Below are positions 29,980 to 37,641 of a stretch of 38,027 bases of DNA, in pieces. The notes below the pieces were generated by a model. The model ran no database searches. It saw nothing but the letters and a program-made list of their open reading frames with translations, and was not told where the DNA came from. Positions within the stretch are counted from its first letter, which is position 1; the number at the start of each line of letters is the position of its first letter. The position numbers were made by a program, and so were the translations under genes. This DNA is from Dehalococcoidia bacterium (GTDB taxonomy: Bacteria > Chloroflexota > Dehalococcoidia > SZUA-161): the NCBI GenBank assembly GCA_030619685.1, contig JAUXAX010000015.1:1-38027 (forward strand). The letters run 5' to 3'.

Positions 29980-31338
29980 CTAGCCCCCTCCCAGGAGGCA
30001 TTTTCTTATCCTGATGTGGGGGCTGCCGTTGGACACCGGCAGCGGCATCTGCCCTCCCTTGCCGCAGCCACCGCCCTCGTTCATCTCCAGGTCGTTGCCA
30101 ATGGCATCGATGTTCTCCAGGGTGGTGAACAGGTTGCCGCTGAGCACCACCGGACGCAGGAGCTCCTCTATCTTGCCGTTGCGGATCATGTAGGCTTGCC
30201 CAGCGGAGAAGGTGAACATCTCCATACTGGTCATACCGCCGTACCAGTTCTTGACGTAGACGCCTTCCTTTATCTCGGAGATAAGCTCCTCGAAGGAGGC
30301 GTCCCGAGGCTCGATGTAGGTATTGGTCATGCGCACGATGGGTTGAAAGGTGTAGTCGAGCGCCCTGGCATTGCCGGTGGGCGCCTCACCCATCTTGGCT
30401 GCCGTCTCACGTGAATGCAGCCGGCCCGTGAGGATGCCTTCCTCAATGAGGTAGGTCTTGGTCCCCGGCACTCCTTCGTCATCGTACTTATAGCTGCCGC
30501 GGAGCCCGGGGAGTGCAGCGCCGTCGACGATATTCAGGTGCTTGCTCCCGAACCTGCGCCCCAGGACCATTATCTCGCGCAGGCGTTCATTCTCGTAGAC
30601 AAAGTCCGATTCCGACAGATGCCCGAAGGCCTCGTGGGCAAAGACCCCCGCCAGAATCGGGTCACAGATGACTGTATACTCGCCTCCCTTGAGCTGGGGA
30701 GCGGAGAGTAGCTCAACAGCCCGCTTCGCCATATCCCCCACCTGGGAGTGAAGCCTCTCCATGAAGCCGTAGTCGCCGTTGCTCCCTAAACTCAGCGACG
30801 ATTGCTGGACGTCATTGCCATCCCGTGCCACGGCGTTAAACCTTGCCATAACGTCCACTTTCGTCTGCTCTATGTAGCTTCCCTCGGAGCTGGCGAAAAT
30901 CACCTTTTTGTGTCTGTCAGCGTAGGTGATCGTAGAGGTCTGAATCCTGGGGGTGCTCCAGACGACATCGTTATACTCGTCCAATATCTGCTTCTTCTGC
31001 GCCAGGGGTACAACGGAGGGGTCCTTCTTCACCTCGGGCGGGACTGTGTCCACCACCGGCTCGACAGGGGCAAGCTTGCTCTGCTCCTTCCCCACCAGCC
31101 TCGCCTGCCGCACCGCCTTTTCCACCTTCTTCTTCAGTTCGCTCAGGTCATTGAAGGAGATAAAGCCCCACCCCCCTTTGACCAGAGCGCGCACGTTTCC
31201 CCCGAGGCTGGTAGTCCTGCCAATGTCCTCCAGCTCGCGGCCACGGTACTGGAGACGTGTAGCTTCCCCCTCCTCGATGCGGATCTCGATGTAGTCAGCG
31301 TTGTGCTCTTTTAAGGCTTCGGTAATCTGGTCACGCAT
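29980..31338 (-). CDS. tldD: TldD-family metalloprotease
   Basis: Catalytic zinc subunit of the TldD/TldE protease, about 452 residues from ATG 31338. The metal site is HEAFGH in GVFAHEAFGHLSESDFVYEN (H-E-x3-H). GSYKYDDEGVPGTKTYLIEEGILTGRLHSRETAAKMG and GGMTSMEMFTFSAGQAYMIRNGKIEELLRPVVLSGN are hallmark regions. The longer frame begins 32 codons upstream at 31434, but RDQITEALKEHNADYIEIRIE is the usual family N-terminus and ATG 31338 has an AAGGCGAGG ribosome site. It is upstream of tldE on the same strand. Confidence 0.94.
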   Translation of the reverse strand: MRDQITEALKEHNADYIEIRIEEGEATRLQYRGRELEDIGRTTSLGGNVRALVKGGWGFISFNDLSELKKKVEKAVRQARLVGKEQSKLAPVEPVVDTVPPEVKKDPSVVPLAQKKQILDEYNDVVWSTPRIQTSTITYADRHKKVIFASSEGSYIEQTKVDVMARFNAVARDGNDVQQSSLSLGSNGDYGFMERLHSQVGDMAKRAVELLSAPQLKGGEYTVICDPILAGVFAHEAFGHLSESDFVYENERLREIMVLGRRFGSKHLNIVDGAALPGLRGSYKYDDEGVPGTKTYLIEEGILTGRLHSRETAAKMGEAPTGNARALDYTFQPIVRMTNTYIEPRDASFEELISEIKEGVYVKNWYGGMTSMEMFTFSAGQAYMIRNGKIEELLRPVVLSGNLFTTLENIDAIGNDLEMNEGGGCGKGGQMPLPVSNGSPHIRIRKCLLGGG

Positions 31339-32222
31339 GTTGCCTCGCCTTATCTCCCTTTGGATTTGCCAGGTTTTTAAGGACAGGGGCCTCCAAGGCA
31401 TACACCGCCAGCAAGTGCTGAGGGCATAGAACAACCGGGGTCAATTATAATTCTCATAAGGGGAAAAATCTAGCGGATGGTCAGGGGGCTATTGTGGCGT
31501 TCTTGCGCAAAGACTACGGGGCAGTATCTCAAGAGGATGTGAACAAGGCGAAGTACTGCGGGGCTCCGGTTGTAGCAGCGTGGCTCAGATTGCCTCGATT
31601 TGACGGGCAACCCTGCTCAGCCCCGGGGGATATACTTTCTGCTCCGCCTTCTTTGCCTTCTACGATGGAGGTATTCTACGGTCAGTATCAAGACCAGAAG
31701 AAGAGCGCCAGCTGAAATCGTAAAGGCTGTATCTAGCAGTAAATCATGCATTTGGCTCTCCTTCCTTCAGTGCTTACGTTCAGCCTTACCCTCGCTCCAA
31801 GCCCCTCTGCACCTATTGTGGCCAAAATAAGCGAGTTTACAATCCCACCTACGTACCGCATTTGGGGGGCACTTTAGTACCTGCTTCACGAAGCTGAACT
31901 AGACCAATACCACCACCCACTTGCGGCCAGTGCCAAGTCCACGTAGTCGCATTCAGCGCTATACAACTATGTACGCCTAAGAATAAAGAACCGATTAACA
32001 ATGTTAAAATGTTAAGAGGAAAGTACGAAGAGCTTACAATCGTCTTACAGTTTAGTCGGGATTTCCCGTTTCAACTCTTGATAAGGTTATACCCGGCCAT
32101 TTTCCATGCCTGTGCCGGTTGCAGGTCCCTTGCCCTAGGTAAGCGGCTTGACGTGAGACTTGCCCTCTGCTACGCTCTCAAGTGGAGCCCTTTCATAAAC
32201 TGCATCAATAGAGAGTGATAAC
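31339..32222. other. Long stretch without a supported gene
   Basis: About 880 bases. Two short plus-strand open frames (31494-31715, GTG start; 32009-32218, ATG start) have no ribosome site or recognisable domain, and I do not call them. The block CAATCCCACCTACGTA plus ACTTTAGTACCTG (31844-31883) has a looser counterpart at 33302-33359, hinting at a dispersed repeat. It may hold gene remnants. Confidence 0.3.
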
Positions 32223-32564
32223 ATGAGCGTGGAAGTGGAATATGTTCACCAGCAACTAGGTGAGGAAGTAACTGCTCTGGCCGGGTTTTATGTCTTGCTC
32301 AAGGAGTCGAGGTTGGAGCATAACGGGAGAGAGGTACTTTGTATTACTGGAACGTGTTCAGTGGAATCCTCCTGCTGCGGCAGGCGCAGTTTTTACTATG
32401 CCATTGTGCCCGGATACGTTGTGACCTGGAGGGGCAAGAAAAGCGAGGCCGGCTTGCCCATATCAGAGGTGGAGCCCGTTACCGATGAGATGACAAAGCG
32501 GGAGATCGTGGCGAGAATCGAGGAAACCGAGGGCGTATTGAAACCCAACATTGAATTCTGGTAG
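32223..32564 (+). CDS. Conserved-looking small cytosolic protein with Cys cluster
   Basis: 113 residues, not recognised. It has Cys40, Cys45, Cys51 and Cys52 (CITGTCSVESSCCG), then an aromatic strand (FYYAIVPGYVVTWRGKK) and a charged helical C-terminus (TKREIVARIEETEG). The Cys arrangement could bind a metal. No signal peptide. The ATG follows GAGAGTGATAAC, a weak ribosome site. It reads like a real globular protein and is flanked by long non-coding stretches, so it is probably a stand-alone gene. Confidence 0.6.
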   Translation: MSVEVEYVHQQLGEEVTALAGFYVLLKESRLEHNGREVLCITGTCSVESSCCGRRSFYYAIVPGYVVTWRGKKSEAGLPISEVEPVTDEMTKREIVARIEETEGVLKPNIEFW

Positions 32565-32712
32565 GTTGCATCCTCTCCTGCACATCTGCCCTTGTTTTCC
32601 CAAGCCATCCCGGGAATGTCTGGATATACTCACCCCCGTGGCGATGTCCGTGAGCATTGGAGGATAAGGGAAGAAACATAAAGTTAGGTGGAGTTAAGAT
32701 AAGAAAAGGGGC

Positions 32713-32741
32713 TTGACAAAAGGAGAGATGTGTGTTATCTT
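32713..32741 (+). promoter_or_regulatory. Promoter of the candidate small RNA
   Basis: TTGACA (32713-32718), a 17-base spacer, TATCTT (32736-32741): perfect -35, ideal spacing and a 4/6 -10. No protein gene begins within reach downstream; a terminator lies only about 75 bases after the expected start of transcription. Confidence 0.65.
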
Positions 32742-32747
32742 ACAAGA

Positions 32748-32823
32748 GAGTCTTAGATTAACTGCTAGGACTCCTCGTAAGCCCCAGGGTTGTTCGGGTG
32801 GTGGGACGACGTTGGGGCTTTTT
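32748..32823 (+). ncRNA. Candidate small regulatory RNA of about 75-80 nt
   Basis: Bounded by a good promoter and an intrinsic terminator with no reading frame between. Predicted folding by eye: hairpin 1, GAGTCTTAG (32748-32756) with CTAGGACTC (32765-32773), loop of eight; then a short single-stranded linker CTCGT; then a long terminator hairpin. It does not match tRNA, 6S, SRP, RNase P or tmRNA signatures that I know. Confidence 0.5.
32779..32823 (+). terminator. Rho-independent terminator of the candidate small RNA
   Basis: AAGCCCCA (32779-32786) pairs with TGGGGCTT (32813-32820), and an inner GTTGTT/GACGAC stem with G-U pairs extends it. A T-run at 32819-32823 follows. Confidence 0.75.
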
Positions 32824-32954
32824 GTTTCGCCTCCAAAAGCCAGGGGCAGGCGCCAGCATCGGAACCTATGTTAATTGCCCGGTATCCTCAATACGCCTCA
32901 GGCATCTGTTAACTAAAGTCAACTAGAGACAACTTAAGTTAAGCTATTCAAGGC

Positions 32955-32976
32955 AAAAAAAAGAGAGCGGCGCTCC
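32955..32976 (-). terminator. Candidate terminator of the small Cys-protein gene
   Basis: Read on the minus strand, a short GC-rich hairpin (GAGC-GCC-GCTC, or the overlapping GGCG-GAG-CGCC) is followed by TC and eight T, about 15-30 bases after the stop codon. The stem is short but the T-run is good. Confidence 0.5.
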
Positions 32977-32990
32977 GCCCATAACTGGAT

Positions 32991-33215
32991 TCACGGCTCA
33001 ACGCTGCTGTTCCCTTCCAGATAAAACCTGCACTGCCGGGCGAGTTGCTCATCAAGCTTACGGATGAATGTTTCGGGGTCCTTTGCATATGAATCGCCGA
33101 ATCGCAACTCCAGCTGGCCATGGCCATGATAGAGTATGCAGATGGATTTGTGCACGCAATTATCGCAGCTTTTGACCGCTATTCGCTGTGACTTAGCTTT
33201 TTGCCTCGTACTCAT
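32991..33215 (-). CDS. Small Cys-motif protein, 74 residues
   Basis: Not recognised. After a basic start (STRQKAKSQRIAVK) it has C-x2-C-x5-C (Cys17, 20, 26) and a later Cys62 in RQCRFYLEG, a four-Cys pattern that could hold zinc or an iron-sulfur cluster. ATG 33215 is preceded by AGAGG at good spacing; ATG 33221 is the alternative, and the open frame extends further to 33311 without a ribosome site. A T-rich terminator follows. The function is unknown. Confidence 0.55.
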   Translation of the reverse strand: MSTRQKAKSQRIAVKSCDNCVHKSICILYHGHGQLELRFGDSYAKDPETFIRKLDEQLARQCRFYLEGNSSVEP

Positions 33216-33550
33216 GCCCATCCTCTGGTCGAGATAGTATCCATGGCTTGCTAGTCTTTGCTTTTTCGCTAATACTATTGTCCCTCGAATCCAGCCCCCC
33301 GACAATCCCATTTACGTACTAGAATCTGACATACTTTCGTTGACGTACTTTGGTACCTGTGAGGATGAGCGATCACCGCTGCAGGTTTGTCGGCTTGGGG
33401 GAATAAGGCCCACGGCCATGCTGCCGATGGGGGATCGAATCCGCTGGTCTGAATCCTATCTGGGGAGAAACATGTAAGGCGAAGGAGTGATTCCTCGTTC
33501 GTGTTCGGTTTATCCCGCCTCTGATCCGCATCTCTGGGCGGAAAGCAATA
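33216..33550. other. Intergenic stretch, no supported gene
   Basis: About 335 bases. A 75-codon minus-strand frame (33373-33600) overlaps the small membrane protein gene in another frame and has no domain. The block CAATCCCATTTACGTA plus ACTTTGGTACCTG (33302-33359) echoes 31844-31883. Confidence 0.25.
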
Positions 33551-33670
33551 CTAACGTCTCTTTTTGGCCTCTTGACTACCGTCTTCTGTTGAAGAGCCAC
33601 CCATAAGCCCTATCACCAGCACAACGAAGACCACAAGATAGACAATAATCTCAGCTGTAGTGTCGCTCAT
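33551..33670 (-). CDS. 39-residue single-pass membrane protein
   Basis: Short gene: ATG 33670 preceded by AAGGGGTGAGAG, stop TAG at 33551. The product is MSDTTAEII, a hydrophobic helix of about 16 residues (VYLVVFVVLVIGLMGG), and a charged C-terminus ending AKKRR. The good ribosome site, the clean single-helix layout and the positively charged cytoplasmic tail argue that it is real. The function is unknown; such small proteins often modify larger membrane complexes. Confidence 0.6.
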   Translation of the reverse strand: MSDTTAEIIVYLVVFVVLVIGLMGGSSTEDGSQEAKKRR

Positions 33671-33730
33671 CTCTCACCCCTTCCCCTTACCCTCAGGTGT
33701 TGGCCTATGTCTCCCCGCAACCCCCGGCCA

Positions 33731-34396
33731 TCATTCAACCTCGTGACTCTTCACATTATCCGTAAACTCAGTCCATTCTCTGCCAATCCGGGCCACCCAC
33801 TCTTTGCGGTAATTCACAATCTCATCCCATGGAAAATCGGCATAGTGGCCGTGGTCTTTCACATGCTCAATATGCGGCTTCCCTTCCTGATTATAGGGAG
33901 AGTCTTTGGCATTGTTTATCCCGTCGAAGTCCACAGGCACAAACCCGGCCTTCTGGCAAGTTGCAAGGTCGTAGGCCGGACAGGCATGAATCCACTTGCC
34001 GTCGATGTAGATCTCGACATATCCATGCTGGATCAACAGGTTATCTCCCCCTATCATCTGACGAAACTTCTCCGATAGTAGATGATCTCTGATGTCGACA
34101 TATCCCAGACGGGCAGGGATTCCCGCAGCTCGGCACAGCGCGACAAGAACGACTGCCTTATGCTCACAAGTCCCGCTACCTCTCTCCAGGGTTACAGTCG
34201 CCTTGTAGTTTTCTCGAACCTGCATCGGCGCATACGGGTTATGTTTGATTTCATCCCTTGCAAAATAGTAAAGGGCTACGGCCTTCTCTCTGGCCGTTTC
34301 AAGCCCTTCAGTCAGAGCTTGGGCCTTTTCCTTTACATACTTTGCATCACAATCGATAACCTCTGTGCATTTCAAATACTCTTCCATCACATTCAT
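33731..34396 (-). CDS. Transglutaminase-like (papain-fold) protein
   Basis: About 221 residues from ATG 34396, which has AAGGTG upstream. The transglutaminase core is visible: Cys in GSGTCEHKAVVLVALCRAAGIPARLGYV, then His in IQHGYVEIYIDGKWIHACPAYD with the Asp of the triad. ETAREKAVALYYFARDEIKHNPYA precedes it, as in bacterial transglutaminase-like proteins. No signal peptide, so it is probably cytoplasmic; activity may be proteolytic or amidase-like. The open frame continues upstream into a tRNA-Glu remnant with only a TTG start, so the longer form is an artefact of the duplication. Confidence 0.82.
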   Translation of the reverse strand: MNVMEEYLKCTEVIDCDAKYVKEKAQALTEGLETAREKAVALYYFARDEIKHNPYAPMQVRENYKATVTLERGSGTCEHKAVVLVALCRAAGIPARLGYVDIRDHLLSEKFRQMIGGDNLLIQHGYVEIYIDGKWIHACPAYDLATCQKAGFVPVDFDGINNAKDSPYNQEGKPHIEHVKDHGHYADFPWDEIVNYRKEWVARIGREWTEFTDNVKSHEVE

Positions 34397-34444
34397 AAGA
34401 GCACCTTGCAGGGCTCGAAGGTATTCGCCGAAGAAACCGGGAGC

Positions 34445-34501
34445 TGGTGCCTCCAAGGGAAGTCGAATCCCTGTCTCCGCCTTGAAAGGGCGGTGTCCTA
34501 G
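34445..34501 (-). pseudogene. tRNA-Glu 3' remnant (57-bp direct repeat copy)
   Basis: Exact copy of 35137-35193: the last 54 nucleotides of tRNA-Glu plus encoded CCA. The 5' acceptor strand and half of the D arm are absent, so no functional tRNA can form. Confidence 0.9.
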
Positions 34502-34525
34502 GGCTCGCTCCTGTTAGGCATATTG

Positions 34526-35116
34526 TCACTGCCGCCGCTCGATGGCACAGAACAGAATGCCAGCTGCGATTGCCAGCCGGCGATCAAGCCTCTTCTCGTA
34601 ATCTCGTGACAGGTCAAGGGTATATTTGAGCACGAAAGGATTGAAGTGCTGCTTGAGGGATGCTACAGGTTGTTTCCCTATCCTGATGTTGTAGCTCTGT
34701 GGGATTAACCCGGCCAAAGGGACAAATCTCCGGATCAAGGCCAAGTCCGCATTCTCTTCTTGGATCACGCCGATTTGTTGCCCCTGTGGATCAAACAGAA
34801 GCCATTCATCCCTTATCAGGGACTTCAGCCCCTTGCGGCGAAGTGAGCCCACCTTCACACCCTGCTGTGTGTCCTCCACGTCATAGGTAGCACCGAAATC
34901 CACGATCTGTCTAGCCTTCATCGTCAGTAGTTCATTGGTCATCGACTCGTCGGTGTAGGCTCGTATGTCCTCTTTGAGCTTGAATGCCTTCTGCTTCGAG
35001 AATAGGGCTAGGTTTCCATTCGAGTCGTAGATGCGGAATTCCCCACCAAATACCTTCAACACCTTTCTTCGAAAGAGATAACGATCGTGCAAGAAAGCGT
35101 CCTTCTGACCACTCAT
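34526..35116 (-). CDS. LURP-one-related / phospholipid scramblase-like (Tubby C-terminal fold) protein
   Basis: 196 residues. The pattern LFRRKVLKVFGGEFRIYDSNGNLALFSKQKAFKLKEDIRAYTD, then ARQIVDFGATYDVEDTQQGVKVGSLRRKGLKSLIRDEWLLFDPQGQQIGVIQE, is typical of the DUF567/LURP-one and scramblase superfamily, a 12-stranded barrel around a central helix. A hydrophobic C-terminal segment (RRLAIAAGILFCAIERR) fits the buried helix. AAGGGGG precedes the ATG, and only 20 bases separate it from the CCA end of tRNA-Glu, so it may be read from the tRNA transcript. Role in bacteria is poorly known. Confidence 0.8.
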   Translation of the reverse strand: MSGQKDAFLHDRYLFRRKVLKVFGGEFRIYDSNGNLALFSKQKAFKLKEDIRAYTDESMTNELLTMKARQIVDFGATYDVEDTQQGVKVGSLRRKGLKSLIRDEWLLFDPQGQQIGVIQEENADLALIRRFVPLAGLIPQSYNIRIGKQPVASLKQHFNPFVLKYTLDLSRDYEKRLDRRLAIAAGILFCAIERRQ

Positions 35117-35136
35117 AGCTACCCCCTTGGTTAATT

Positions 35137-35212
35137 TGGTGCCTCCAAGGGAAGTCGAATCCCTGTCTCCGCCTTGAAAGGGCGGTGTCCTAGACCGCTA
35201 GACGATGGAGGC
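35137..35212 (-). tRNA. tRNA-Glu (anticodon UUC), CCA encoded
   Basis: On the minus strand it folds as a cloverleaf: acceptor GCCTCCA/TGGAGGC, anticodon stem CCGCC/GGCGG with loop CTTTCAA (anticodon TTC), T arm AGGGA-TTCGACT-TCCCT, discriminator A and encoded CCA. It lies 48 bases after the argC stop, on the same strand. Confidence 0.96.
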
Positions 35213-35260
35213 TCTTTTCAACCCAGCCTCAAGAAGTATAGCAGAAAGAGCAGAGCCTGG

Positions 35261-36301
35261 CTACGGATAGACCGCCAACCCCTCGAGTCCGGTTTCCTCA
35301 GGGAAGCCCAGCATGAGGTTCATGTTCTGGATAGCCTGCCCCGCTCCCCCCTTGACCAGGTTGTCAAGGCAGCTAATCACGATGAGCCTACCCGTCCTGA
35401 GATCGACTGCGGGATAGATGAGGCAGAGGTTGCTTCCCCAGGTCTGCTTAGTCTGCGGCGGAGCAGCCACTACCTTGACAAACGCCTCACCCCGATAGAA
35501 ATCCTGATAGAGCTTTCTGATCTCCTCCCCGCCCTTCTCATCTGCGGCTATCCTCCCTTCCCTCAACTTAGCATAGCAGGAGGTAAGTATGCCCCGGGTC
35601 ATGGGTACCAGGTGAGGCAGGAAGGTAACCGACAGTGCAGGCCCTGGAGCCAATCGTTGCAACTCCTGGACTATTTCGGGCAGGTGGCGATGTCCCTCGA
35701 GCGCGTAGGCGGAGACGTTCTCGTTTGCCTCAGCGTAGTGGGCAGTGAGGCTCAGCGTCCTCCCGGCGCCGGAGACGCCGGATTTGCTATCGACGATTAT
35801 GTCAGGCTCGATCAAGCCCTCTTTGACCGCTGGCGCAAGCGCCAGGATAGCGCCTGTGGGATAACAGCCGGGATTGGCGACGAGCCGCGCTGAAGCTATC
35901 CGCCCACGATTCAGTTCCACCAGGCCATAAGCTGCCTCTTCGAGATATTGTGGCGCTGGGTGGCTTAGCTCATACCATCGCTGGAACTCCGCGGCATCCT
36001 TGAGCCTGAAGTCAGCGCTGACATCAACTACCTTGATGCCTCGCTCGAGCATGCCAACCACCGTTGTGGCGCTTTCCCCATGAGGCAGGGCTGAAAACAC
36101 GAAGTCTACTTGATCGAGCTCAGCTTTTATGGTTAGGTCGATATCCTCCAAATGAGGGAGAGCCTCGCCCACTTGCTTCCCTATGGCGCCGCGCCCGGCA
36201 ATCGAGGTCAGCTTGACCCTTGGATGTGGGTGCAGCAAACGGGCGATTTCCATACCGATATAGCCGGTGATGTTGATAATGCCAACCTTTACCTCTGCCA
36301 T
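35261..36301 (-). CDS. argC: N-acetyl-gamma-glutamyl-phosphate reductase
   Basis: Third enzyme of arginine biosynthesis, reducing N-acetylglutamyl-phosphate to the semialdehyde with NADPH; 346 residues, normal length. The N-terminal nucleotide-binding motif is NITGYIGMEIARLL, the catalytic Cys146 is in NPGCYPTG, and the active-site His region is EGHRHLPEI (203-210). KSGVSGAGR and the ending GGAGQAIQNMNLMLGFPEETGL are also characteristic. A GAGGGG ribosome site precedes the ATG. No other arg genes are in the window; they may lie elsewhere. Confidence 0.96.
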   Translation of the reverse strand: MAEVKVGIINITGYIGMEIARLLHPHPRVKLTSIAGRGAIGKQVGEALPHLEDIDLTIKAELDQVDFVFSALPHGESATTVVGMLERGIKVVDVSADFRLKDAAEFQRWYELSHPAPQYLEEAAYGLVELNRGRIASARLVANPGCYPTGAILALAPAVKEGLIEPDIIVDSKSGVSGAGRTLSLTAHYAEANENVSAYALEGHRHLPEIVQELQRLAPGPALSVTFLPHLVPMTRGILTSCYAKLREGRIAADEKGGEEIRKLYQDFYRGEAFVKVVAAPPQTKQTWGSNLCLIYPAVDLRTGRLIVISCLDNLVKGGAGQAIQNMNLMLGFPEETGLEGLAVYP

Positions 36302-36334
36302 TGAAAACCCCTCTTCGGTTGATTGCTGATCTGA

Positions 36335-36955
36335 TTATGGCGCTTTTCGCTCACCTACAGGACATACTACCACACACTTATCGCAAATTGCCAGTTCGCT
36401 GGGATGCCCCTCAGAGATAGCAGCTAAACAGCTAGCATCATCTACCAACCGATACGGCAGTAGTATACCCACTGGACAGGCCTGAACGCATTCCTGGCAG
36501 TTTTCGCAGTATGGGTTCTCCTCCTTAGAATACATGCCAGGCCCGGTGGGGGCAAGCGGGGCATCAGTCTTGATGGCCATAAACCTCAGCCAGAGGCCAA
36601 ACCGGGGATGGATGACGAGGGTGTTTTTGCCCTGCTTCCCCAACCCAGCAGCAACAGCCAGATGTTTGAGGTTCGGCTTCCCATTTAGAGGATAGCCCAG
36701 TTCGCCCACAAGCTCAGCGGCAGACCCCTGTTCCCTGATGAACTCGATCAGGGCATCTTCCTTGTCCTTGGCATGCCGAGCAAAGCCTCTCAAGATCGTT
36801 TTGGTGCCCTCGGAGACAAAATCGTCCAGGTCTCTCTCAGGGGTTGAGACCAGCCCTATGATTAAGATGGTGTCGTTAGTCGAGGGATCTGAAGCCACTC
36901 CAACGACATCGAAAAGGGAGTGAGCGCGGGCAACTATTTCCTCACTCCTCCTCAA
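36335..36955 (-). CDS. Short QueG-like 2x[4Fe-4S] protein
   Basis: 206 residues related to epoxyqueuosine reductase and other cobalamin/Fe-S reductases through LKHLAVAAGLGKQGKNTLVIHPRFGLWLRFMAI and two ferredoxin motifs: Cys150, 153, 156, 160, and Cys191, 194, 198 with Cys176. It lacks most of the N-terminal cobalamin-binding half and the C-terminal HEAT domain of true QueG (over 300 residues), so tRNA modification is doubtful; an electron-transfer or oxidoreductase role is more likely. The start is a TTG that overlaps the stop of the upstream glycosylase gene (TTGA), preceded by GAGGTGAAGG, indicating translational coupling. Confidence 0.75.
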   Translation of the reverse strand: MRRSEEIVARAHSLFDVVGVASDPSTNDTILIIGLVSTPERDLDDFVSEGTKTILRGFARHAKDKEDALIEFIREQGSAAELVGELGYPLNGKPNLKHLAVAAGLGKQGKNTLVIHPRFGLWLRFMAIKTDAPLAPTGPGMYSKEENPYCENCQECVQACPVGILLPYRLVDDASCLAAISEGHPSELAICDKCVVVCPVGERKAP

Positions 36956-37641
36956 GCCTTCACCTCATGCTCAAGCGTCGTTCCAAGTAGTATCTGTCCT
37001 GCAGGGCAGACTTGTAGCAGCACACATCGATGACAACGGGGGTGCTGTGCCTTGCACACCCCTCGACCATGTTCGATCATATGGATATGGAACTGGTAAA
37101 TGTCCTCAGCAGGGACCATGGCCCCCAGGATTTCGTGCGCCCTCTCCGCCGACGCCCTGGGGTCGATTAGCCCCAACCTCTTTGTCACTCGATAGATGTG
37201 GGTGTCAACGGGCAGGGCTGGCTTTCCCAGGGAGAACAGCAGCACGCAGGAGGCAGTCTTAGGACCTACCCCAGGCAAACCCTGCAGCCAGGCTTTGGCC
37301 TCGGCCACGGGTAGCTCCTGGAGGAACGTGAGATCGAGTGAACCCCGCTGGGCCGAGATTTGGTCAAGTATCTGCTTAATCCTGGGCGCTTTTACCTGCG
37401 CCAGACCGCCGTACCTTATGGCTTGAGCGATCTCTTCTACGCTTGCCTCAGCCACTGCCTGCCAGTTGCCAAACCTGGTGATCAGGCGGTCGAAGGCACG
37501 CCTCGAGTTATGGTCTGACGTATTCTGGGAGAGAATGGTCATAATGAGTTCAGAAATGGGATCGCGATGTCGGCTCCAACCGAGGTTGCCATACTCTTCT
37601 GCCAGCAGCCTTATTATCTCGGTGATGCTCAATAGGGTCAC
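36952..37641 (-). CDS. nth: Endonuclease III-family DNA glycosylase
   Basis: Base-excision repair glycosylase of the HhH-GPD family with an iron-sulfur cluster, 229 residues. The helix-hairpin-helix is LPGVGPKTAS with catalytic Lys128, followed by Asp146 in VDTHIY. The C-terminus has C-x6-C-x2-C-x5-C (Cys196, 203, 206, 212). All key residues are intact. It starts at GTG 37641, overlapping the TGA of the upstream phosphatase (GTGA), so the phosphatase, glycosylase and Fe-S protein genes form a coupled operon. It could be a related member (MutY-like or MpgII), but the Lys/Asp pair fits a bifunctional Nth enzyme. Confidence 0.92.
   Translation of the reverse strand: MTLLSITEIIRLLAEEYGNLGWSRHRDPISELIMTILSQNTSDHNSRRAFDRLITRFGNWQAVAEASVEEIAQAIRYGGLAQVKAPRIKQILDQISAQRGSLDLTFLQELPVAEAKAWLQGLPGVGPKTASCVLLFSLGKPALPVDTHIYRVTKRLGLIDPRASAERAHEILGAMVPAEDIYQFHIHMIEHGRGVCKAQHPRCHRCVLLQVCPAGQILLGTTLEHEVKA

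Larger units (their letters stand above)
34445..35193. mobile_element. Candidate tRNA-Glu-bounded micro-insert carrying one gene
   Basis: A 57-bp direct repeat (34445-34501 and 35137-35193) formed by the 3' part of tRNA-Glu brackets a segment whose only gene is the LURP-one/scramblase-like protein. This is the usual footprint of integration into a tRNA 3' end, but the segment has no integrase, so it would be a remnant or a non-autonomous cassette. Confidence 0.55.

Noticed and set aside
33420..33470. T-arm-like GGGATCGAATCC resembling a tRNA fragment
   Set aside because: No acceptor or anticodon stems can be paired around it on either strand.
33373..33600. 75-codon minus-strand frame
   Set aside because: It overlaps the better-supported 39-residue membrane gene in another frame, with no ribosome site or domain.
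34397..34456. N-terminal extension of the transglutaminase-like protein
   Set aside because: It would start at a TTG inside the tRNA-Glu remnant; ATG 34396 has a ribosome site.
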